The translations under genes were made by a program, and so were the position numbers. The notes under the pieces were generated by a model. The model was not told where the DNA came from. It was given only the letters and a program-made list of their open reading frames with translations, and did no database searches. DNA of 64,000 bases from Lentzea sp. NEAU-D7 (lineage in GTDB: Bacteria; Actinomycetota; Actinomycetes; Mycobacteriales; Pseudonocardiaceae), in the NCBI RefSeq assembly GCF_026242055.1, contig NZ_JAPJDL010000001.1:496001-560000 (forward strand), in the 5' to 3' direction. This document shows positions 63,001 through 64,000 of the stretch, piece after piece; the first letter of the stretch is position 1, and each line of letters opens with the position of its first letter.

Positions 63001-64000
63001 GACCAGGACCTCGACAAGAAGGCCAAGGCCGCGCTCAAGAAGGCGGAGAAGGCGGCCAAGGAAGCCGCCCTGCCCCCGATCGACGCCACGACCAAGCAGC
63101 AGAAGATGGCCGCGATGGTCGGCCTGGCGTTGTCGGACAACAACAGCAACGTCACGCGCACGTTCGGCATGCTGGAGCACGGCGTCCTGCCGTACGCGTC
63201 CGCACCGCGCCCGAACGGCCTGTTCGACGCGGCACAGCGGGCGCTGGCCTCGGAAGGCGACGTCCAGACGGCGGCCGACCTGCGCCGGCAGACGATCGAC
63301 CAAGGCGCGGCCGCGTCTGCCGACGTCACCACGAAGATCGCGCGGTACCGGCAGCAGCACGGCCTGGAGAACGGCCACCTGGTCAACGCGTTCGTCGAAC
63401 CCGGCCCGGCGCCCAGGACGCCCCTTCCGGACAGCTTCAAGCCGAAGGACGGCAACACCCACGTCCCGGTCGACAACACCGGCACGCCCGGTCAGGAGCT
63501 GGACGCCCAGGAGCGCGCCGCGCAGGACAAGGCCGACGCGGACGCGAAGGCCGCCGACAACGTCAAGGCCCGTGCGGCGGAGGACCTGGCCGGTCACCTG
63601 CTGGCCACCCAGCTCGACCGGCCGGTGGTCATCCACCGTCCCGGCGAGACGCCGACGACCCTGCAGCCGTTCACCGGCGACTCGTCCGGGCCCGAGCTGC
63701 ACCTGAAGGCCGAGCCGAACCCGAACGGCAAGTCGACCTTCACGCCGCACGACCCCGACGCGATGGACGTCGACGACTCGCCGACGCGGCAGGCGCCGCC
63801 GTCCACTCAGGACGCCCCGGCGTGGACCGAACCCGAGTCCGACGCGCCGACGCGGCCCGCACCGCCGTCTCCCACGCCGAACCCGGTCATCCCGATGACC
63901 GTGATCGCGCCGCAGGGCGTCGGCCAGGTCATGCCGGGCACGCAGGCACTGCCGGGCTTCTTCCAGGACAACAAGGCGCTGGGTACGATCGCGCCGACGG
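45046..64000 (+). CDS. Giant T7SS-linked multidomain protein (3' end beyond window, at least 6318 codons)
   Basis: One frame stays open from ATG 45046 (GGAG ~10 bases upstream) to the window end. Order by residue: 1-140 helical ESX/EspC-like head (SKAGDLGSRLSSISSGLRGL...THQTATQVDTTNQ); ~142-1065 Gly/Pro/Asn repeats; 1066-1445 globular domain with YVGLGRSPAAVVAALQNQG and VLLIDYTQGGLSL, possibly phosphoribosyltransferase-like; acidic linker; 1599-1838 helical; from 1906 module A with HETLHYLGIPDEY (His2092) and QDFDTGSR (Asp2448); 3231-4755 six beta-rich units; 4756-5001 coiled coil; from 5071 module B, repeating module A (His5260, Asp5583), cut by the window. (S/T)RPAP motifs mark domain joints. 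I know no described family with this layout. It is probably secreted or surface-attached; a polymorphic-toxin or giant-effector role is inference. Confidence 0.85.
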   Translation, partial: MAKGNVNPNPSSNPGANPPPSAPPTSGTGGGGPTGNSGFSMNDSSMQGLQSKAGDLGSRLSSISSGLRGLNFSGNALGPIGLFAVPALNSSNDNAVSQADRGAKAFTDVQANLRATHQTATQVDTTNQNNMKSIDPATGVKNTQGGGVNSTGVTGPGGGKASTVANTQGGGVNSTGATGPGGGKASTVTNTKGGGVNSTGVTGPGGGKASTVANTQGGGVNSTGGGKGPGGGAVGPVPTTQGGGSTPGGGAKSPAPFSPTAPGYTAPGNAGGKGGSTTPGVKTPGGPAVGPVPTTKGGTGGGVSTGVNTPGGPAAGPVPTTRGGTGTTPGGGAKGPASFTPTAPGYTPPSNAAGGKGGTGSTPGGGAKGPASFTPTAPGYTPPGNTAGGKGGTGSTPGVKSPAAFTPTAPGYNGPGGKGGATPGTPGGVGATPPGGGAKGGATPSTPGGVGATPPGGGGKGPASFTPTAPGYNGPGTPGGAAGTQTSTTAPGSQNAATSPSRGGATPPGMAPGMAPPMAPGATPGATGGERGGSKFTPAGGGAKGVFDAPKPPTPDSTITKAPPATTPSTPPPAPKPTPLVPPPAATTPPAATAPPAATPNTAPPAQSKPGTPPVSTPPPAANVPPPAQSRPAPTAPPVPSPAPNTNAPNTNAPNTSAPSPRQDTTPSAQPPRADAPPAQTRPAPPVTTPPVTTPSPAPAANTPPAAPAANTPPANAPSPAPATNVPPANTPSPRTETTPSAQPPRADAPPAQTRPAPPTTVPPVNTPSPAPNVSTPPANPTTNTPPANAPSPNPATNVPPANTPSPRPETTPSAQPPRADAPPAQTRPAPPVSAPPVSAPPVNTPPISAPPANTPPASNPQTNTPSASAPPVNTPPANTPPANTPPPNAATPPATVPSPRPEANVPPANTSPNPNPNPAPRPETTVPPANTPPPAPATNVPPANAPSPKPDTAVPAANTPKPETSAPPVQPKPTPDTATQPPAQTRPAPPVTSPNADVPPTNTPSPGDPSVKTRPAPQPPAGAAPNPNTTANPNPAPGLVVAPVVVPTPNPASPNPQGPRSGTNTNNDTDSDTDSVYEDAVEFQTVEQRVNSYRAEDPKNDSGYWPDANGDLKHGPNPASEFVSIRVDENTTVGLTPYMAKQWLADNGVTVPPRTSVEAAIHPLLYDAGLGGGNRKPEVYGVDNAADFRSEMQGVAAEQNIQAQQNVLNAVNDLATDITNKYPPEQFNYVGLGRSPAAVVAALQNQGHDAVSIPLSNFRPLPSDPNSILAPAYNGPDGKPKTEPMTDQQQDMLDQHFNEFLGDLPPGKDVLLIDYTQGGLSLVSAQSQLQQHMINNGSDAHVQAFAIHEATNRNDISKTINAAAQPGSRFQGLYEQYIDGTGRADARQDFRDSIETHEIPFRHPLGDAFRNEAFDDFAEHGSYKILDQNPDTFQQDRPHKHHDVEPGVTPAWDVLKDAVAENNPQPKPETADNGSGNDKGNDDGPDSGNGKDNPKDDGSRGNDPKDGGTKDNTRPAPSSPGNTDGNDKGGSGKDGSSRDTGDQGNGRGRGDDAPPPPPADNDAGNDSKDNGDKDSGNGDKDSDAATDADADTGIDPEVVAEIKSQLDDLTTDAMENASPKAMDVEAALENNPGTFVYNEAGLDLLRSSVVLDTRTAEISAMIEQHGAANVAEAFRQQFNRPIIEGTQIDAFNDPKNGKQNFESWAHNLWATIDNTPKYDNDPNALASEIFDHEKGYNRATNFAQDAALQAMLNPDGPQLSTEVESKPAPAADPMSQGTWMLDVLGNAGLVPKDKAVDTDTFVDVVSNPETKHTLETVLGPISDAKIQEIKDELAEWGMLTEPVVDDSTDIQADTNTGTNAPGTSQDTQGSRGAPPANTPPPAPPAPPAPPAPPAPAPKTDVPPKIKSGGAPPKLDAPNHQGKDVLTDESWRHDPAKTADWFAPKDPADPSTWADRRADAHVGKVDTEVADVKTNSTPSNVDSYKGIVRYDLRRIETSPGNFVQEYTVKMHLDPGANTDPKVVEDLKAKVTQGVDSLLNQGHRMPSGDQFHVNVEFTDNKADAHAQVTVGDSKTNTDQDNFNPNASPEVLAHETLHYLGIPDEYKDTSRVFQQHDTNSGVHQNDGGMMGADVLDKSKDPGLRPRHLWLIENTAHNQTVVHDTRLDTPSPTTTPPATTPPGTNTGTDADTKTDPNADTKSDTKAEPKSDTDSRPAPTKRSREDEGGANVPAADERTTKKPHTEVQPEAGPSTVDGEAAMEVDNTTDSQVDALAEQMGNMTLDQIDPNTRYNDAFRKLGEGTIDVPTRDTYLGKLKDSVENNKPPSFVVNMIVGHGSLNHPDPNNPAADINSVIDAITKDAGKHKDNMVFVIGVNGKAADIDAMNAAINEANSKIAGRSEPIALVPLEVPATGKFPFGDMRNQTMTSDANKFAVGAMAGKDTHPYLSIQDFDTGSRRVADGKTDIFNHVANSMNTDAGPMRPLMYTGGYRVGDPQVLVKDVEARIKKQRENDLPELKGKKKTKLEKDLAKAEFQIKQPDFAQRFEQAMKNDMDARVRQGNTNPMLPYGPEPNLFIDAAVPLVDPNVKFSPGEAEYNGLGKSMNDFAGKELADINNNAFAKPDPNQALKDARLQLVNDAKAEGREPTQRELQEFKRLTDEINANENAAASDPTFKDNASQEVIDGAINVQAQTNSNPYRGETFKNDFVDGAVATDLSRLALGFAKTEGKSWPQSHVDMKGVPNRLFGGDTPKASKAAKADASLATIRKEFSGKPNDQREAAQIHGTQFDPETGEVTTIGTEWSPTVEDATKLGWQEKNTLNKAVSAPLPGGIGYHGIDPQSTSPVPGSAGADVEMQDADADNDVDVDEDADIDDDASDVDETADDTTPTEDVDPDTKHHKMATALDAAMSENNANVQRTFGALQHQILPIAGDPRPDGMFQAVHDALSPKPAPGRSKATGKPAPPPQDLRGRTAEKAATASPDITAQIAEFRQQHKIQGGHLVNAFAEPGPTPTVDIDPKYQPNSGEVKVDNRGTEGTKLTADEQAKEKAATEAAKVADNEVAAKAEELAARVLATELKRPVVFHHPDGTFTQHDPFVERPKPATLAKPDPKAPKTAKPGQPIHLKAEPQPNGRTKYSPHVPPAQPGSSKSRPAPVADRSVDTDTRQTRPAPQPAPPANTNAGTNQNTGTDTRSAPEVETRPAPPKPTANPVIPMTTVAPQPVGQVPDTNLPSFFQDNKALGSITPTQVPGADAVVGEIQGLKPNDQARIKNAIENDFETFLGGGRNFQVKIGGTWFEANIRAEMHADATTTVTDAADTKVDKNYQAAAATGTTNSISTSNDVGASATAGVPMGPYGSLGGKAALATPAVSQATSNSITEQRAIKGSDDGSKKVTVPVSYEITLTDANGNVKPPATVDGGPVTLQVPTDLTKIVDSGKSSAMTPPKDPAWGTKVENAVPEAVVVKDSGKAFSEVAGKLHPSITKIGSPGREALQNFLSPTSIRNNLPSMLGGYVTSPDLISPHASKGGAVQMTATLKDAKLVGTSDQAALDLKDTSAWGSSVSATTKTGFDVTAGLGGNIGVPGQVGGTVGATATYSTRTAEGVNAGSSSSHKSGIGVKSETGLYEVTAEVEVRTPAGDSVKMDVTTHMRMGLGEAGAVGLPTPEGTRNSTTDPATADKKFLPPFVADTLAAGNAKVGEFTPATKVQSQVEGKLRELPGFEKFLPQWNNPDANPRSSKGQGFADVAEQLANQRKITATLSPAALKANMDSLLGPGVSVQLKNSGKTTNTYVNVTVKAKISNPKHLGQADAHSVSDSTTTGPKLDANTSTTKGWTGGVQGRANIPVKTGVASLTPMPQAGVSYNHSWTDKTSAGPAVSTTSSHAGSPDSQVFSNDVEFEVEITTFTRPRTWVRTIVPGAPGFHSPEVTTVAKTGAGLDKIDGKVNLWVSDSATLDNNPGDGFKPGDPEPKQLENSPTVKDLLNPEQARPKSPEFLNVEAVANTTALRDQAIDALNRAAKGDSALTVPGTASRAQIDKMFAPENIKANLQRLIETGVQEQGLKYDRRVTDRSGAIGMSVKLGEAKLVSISDTTGSDNSVSGGYKAGESSTTSRSVDLTAGINVPVRPNVTPPPAGTPSQPSGSGGAAVTGKITPWSDSKTTSNEIGGTVDRGRTTPGEARTVLIQVDAEFTIVGESRAGNFLHGGTPNAEGVTVNMPKSVFVRVSEDVARELGALPKVESSVPKPDFPKMAPPSTVAPDEPGALGLSNVESVPDLSGVVNDLTTELSAKTKKFGSDPLIPDSVLKDSMSNLQRIVDLNSPSSVKAMIDSALDGGVPLLVHQPGTFGKDSYHVTLRAKAGTPQFDQVVNDGVDMSHNVGGSRKDSDGQGRGTGWGVGVRAPGLASPGSANPNVSGTAGVSAGANIGGSTSSSVTTSTSEAFSQTRTASGPAARYTVPVEFELVVEKGTKQVAKAESGPQEMKVRTHADNQKISQPTTGHGNPQPYMSAASKRGGEFGTPEAAATFQQDTRASQLPPTASVENLRGAKDLRDAAVKAMTDAGAGKGLTGKGTGSLNSLFSTLSPENLQPHLPSMLSGPLEVPGLKEAALTFGQDADVKVYAKLVNPQLGSLSDDVKIETPLTTKTTETSSEAKVSETADVSVGLAQGSAAVKQSTDPKDTVNFGTGGVELRHAGEDSSAVSGGPAQAEGGAVKPKDTSRTGLVQFDVEYRVVATIGGKTSVVDLSVPNSAGVRMPATEVETMLNQQFSDSLKDAQADVKKAADDWRTAEKDVEKARHDAQDRINEAAAVLARTDGPLGDASTKLNTAIDAHLDAEARVTPFQTAFDNAIRDAGQTRAQIKDLNAQAVSLSQDAQVADNAVNDARADGAPQAEIDRLTQEADAAHAALTDVQQQIADARAELDVRRQAAADAHTALQGPKEAAAQADAARAAAEDARQKLVDEQTAAEKAIKDAETRLDAARRDADAKQKLWWDAKAQVDNEVDAFNTTANTPPAPPAPTTTTTTSTATPDVGQRPLPQESSAAETSRSGAEASSSRPAPSAAPSAPPAPAPRGDAPKIKSGGAPPRATPPTPESHRGKDVLTDESWRHDPAKTADWFAPSKPADPSTWADRRAGANVRTVDVVVHDVRTDSTPSNLKSYKGLINYDLRRIETSPGNFVQEYTVKVHVDPAAKVHSEVVAQVKENATKGVDSLLNQGYRLPSGDQFHLNLEFTDNKADAHTSIKIDPKNPNVDQTHWNPNTSPEVLAHETLHYLGIPDEYSDKSRVFQQHDTNSGVHKDDGGMMGADVHGKEPGLRPRHLWLVERTANSQVMVPDTRLDTPGPATAPPSTTPGSTPDGDTRPQPKRVERPVDSDSDLSDLDSDVEQDTQPQTKRTKHDGPEFDPGNVAGPSTADVENLTATLGAMSLGQVDFKYNQAFAKLAEHAVPLPSRQEHIGKLYQSINQNKPPSFVVNMIVGHGQLNDPVNGIDAVIESITKDAGDLKQNMVFVVGVNGKPADNAALEQAIADANTKIAGRAEPIALVQLPPAPSAPKAKFPYGDMRNNTMNSTANKFAVGAMLGKDTHPYISIQDFDTGSRLVTGNDKDVFNHFADSMSSPEIGPIRPLMYAGGYRVGDPDALIPAVEERIQKETKALDAEQKKLNGDRAKVDSGKHKLTGEKLKKAQESLDKRQKDIDAKLEELETAKAQLADPEFVAKFEQAMRDDMDARVRQADVHPLLPYSPEPNLFVDAVVPLVDPSVKFSKEDSEFNGLGKSMNEFAAAEIFEIHAAKSVSQPDTGTRIEDVKSGAAVDAANNRNPFRGENFSNDFVGGAVGTDLSRLALGFAKDKGTWWPQSHVDIANVPNRFFGGETSVEAKAAKEGTSPASIRKDFQNKRHTEREPEQVKQHTYTDDPATGRQKLESTQGGWRPSDADARKLGWQDKNTLNQAISTDMKWGIGHAGIDSGLPPKPPKPASAPSTSADKKGKGRAKPAADQDLDKKAKAALKKAEKAAKEAALPPIDATTKQQKMAAMVGLALSDNNSNVTRTFGMLEHGVLPYASAPRPNGLFDAAQRALASEGDVQTAADLRRQTIDQGAAASADVTTKIARYRQQHGLENGHLVNAFVEPGPAPRTPLPDSFKPKDGNTHVPVDNTGTPGQELDAQERAAQDKADADAKAADNVKARAAEDLAGHLLATQLDRPVVIHRPGETPTTLQPFTGDSSGPELHLKAEPNPNGKSTFTPHDPDAMDVDDSPTRQAPPSTQDAPAWTEPESDAPTRPAPPSPTPNPVIPMTVIAPQGVGQVMPGTQALPGFFQDNKALGTIAPT
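45469..45730 (+). repeat. 72 bp tandem repeat (24 codons, about 3.6 copies)
   Basis: Units start at 45469, 45541, 45613 and 45685, encoding NT(Q/K)GGGVNSTG(V/A)TGPGGGKASTV. Copies are nearly identical in DNA, indicating recent expansion. Confidence 0.95.
47023..47679 (+). repeat. 219 bp tandem repeat (73 codons, three copies)
   Basis: Units begin at 47023, 47242 and 47461, an exact 219-base period. Each opens with SPR-x-(D/E)TTPSAQPPRADAPP followed by AQTRPAPP, then a Pro/Asn/Thr-rich half. The last copy decays after ~47580. Confidence 0.9.
48241..49380 (+). other. Possible phosphoribosyltransferase-like domain in the giant protein
   Basis: Residues 1066-1445. YVGLGRSPAAVVAAL, IPLSNFRPLP and KDVLLIDYTQGGLSLVSAQ resemble the order of a PRTase fold with a PRPP-type loop. 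Not found in front of module B. Low-level inference without a search. Confidence 0.35.
50761..54780 (+). repeat. Long module copy A in the giant protein
   Basis: About 1340 codons from IKSGGAPP to FFQDNKALGSITPT, repeated as copy B at 60256. Order: GKDVLTDESWRHDPAKTADWFAP, zincin motif HETLHYLGIPDEY (51319), basic linker, SFVVNMIVGHG (52018), QDFDTGSR (52384), LMYTGGYRVGDP, VPLVDP-VKFS, TDLSRLALGFAK, WPQSHVD (53227), helical end and NPVIPMT (54664). Confidence 0.9.
54736..59310 (+). repeat. Six diverged beta-rich units between the modules
   Basis: Approximate units: 54736-55335, 55405-56030, 56125-56886, 57019-57730, 57820-58510, 58635-59310. Each has a helical hairpin ending L-(S/A)P-x-x-(L/I)-x-x-N/H-L, strands with xAKLxx, a Ser/Thr/Gly-rich stretch (TSxxxSxxVGGxxG...P) and a strand block such as VSYEITLTDANG, FDVEYRVVATIGG or VEFEVEITT. 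Confidence 0.7.
59311..60050 (+). other. Coiled-coil segment of the giant protein
   Basis: About 245 residues rich in Ala, Asp, Lys and Gln in heptad-like order (KDAQADVKKAADDWRTAEKD, QEADAAHAALTDVQQQIADA, KAIKDAETRLDAARRDADAK). It ends at VDNEVDAFNTTAN before the Thr/Pro linker to module B. Confidence 0.8.
60256..64000 (+). repeat. Long module copy B (cut by the window end)
   Basis: Collinear with copy A at distances falling from 9504 to 9216 bases because of small deletions: HETLHYLGIPDEY 60823, SFVVNMIVGHG 61429, QDFDTGSR 61789, QSHVD 62581, NPVIPMT 63880, FFQDNKALG 63958. Both catalytic-like motifs are intact, so the copy looks functional. Confidence 0.9.

Overview
The window is one stretch of a very GC-rich actinobacterial chromosome. 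The family mix points to a filamentous member of the Pseudonocardiales (Lentzea, Saccharothrix, Actinosynnema or Amycolatopsis-like): an SsgA-like sporulation protein, 2-methylisoborneol biosynthesis, an HTH/DUF5753-type regulator, and EspG-type type VII secretion (ESX/T7SS) proteins. The genus is an inference. No tRNA, rRNA, CRISPR array, insertion sequence or prophage was seen.

Layout. 1-7.1 kb: housekeeping and stress genes (a GH128-like hydrolase cut by the window edge, a lipoate ligase-like protein, PPK2 polyphosphate kinase, a STAS anti-sigma antagonist facing a MEDS/HATPase regulator, a small minus-strand stress cluster, a mechanosensitive-channel-like protein). 7.3-15.6 kb: a carbohydrate-use island. 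A Tat-exported (alpha/alpha)-toroid protein is divergent from a LacI regulator, followed by an FAD oxidoreductase, a sugar-binding lipoprotein, two permeases and an esterase. The divergent promoter lies between two perfect palindromes centred on AATTCGAATT. 15.6-18.3 kb: GPP methyltransferase and 2-methylisoborneol synthase, with a nucleotidyltransferase joined to the end. 18.5-24.3 kb: a voltage-gated-type ion channel, ZapE, pirin, SsgA-like protein, an HTH regulator and a secreted GH6 cellulase. 24.3-31.1 kb: a glycerol regulon (glpF-glpK-glpD-orf divergent from an IclR/GylR regulator and a second glpK) with matching operator-like palindromes at both promoters. 31.1-38.1 kb: aminopeptidase P, a lipoprotein and membrane-protein pair, a LysR regulator, an M9-like secreted peptidase and an MFS exporter. 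Three T-N11-A boxes link the LysR gene with genes on both sides.

38.2-64 kb is the striking region: a T7SS-linked cluster whose last gene runs off the window. It holds two EspG chaperone paralogues, a small helical protein, a PPE-like Gly-rich protein, a YbaB-like protein, a WXG-type membrane-active protein with a repeat tail, and one giant open reading frame from 45046 to the window end (at least 6318 codons with no stop). The giant protein has a T7SS-type helical head, about 900 residues of repeats, a possible phosphoribosyltransferase-like domain, and a ~1340-residue module that appears twice. Each module copy has a HETLHYLGIPDEY zinc-protease-like motif and a QDFDTGSR motif. A six-unit beta-rich region and a long coiled coil lie between the copies. 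Two transcription starts in the cluster carry collinear copies of a ~240 bp promoter region beginning with a CRP-type palindrome. No ESX membrane or ATPase genes lie inside the window, so secretion of these proteins is inferred from EspG and WXG/PPE-like features.
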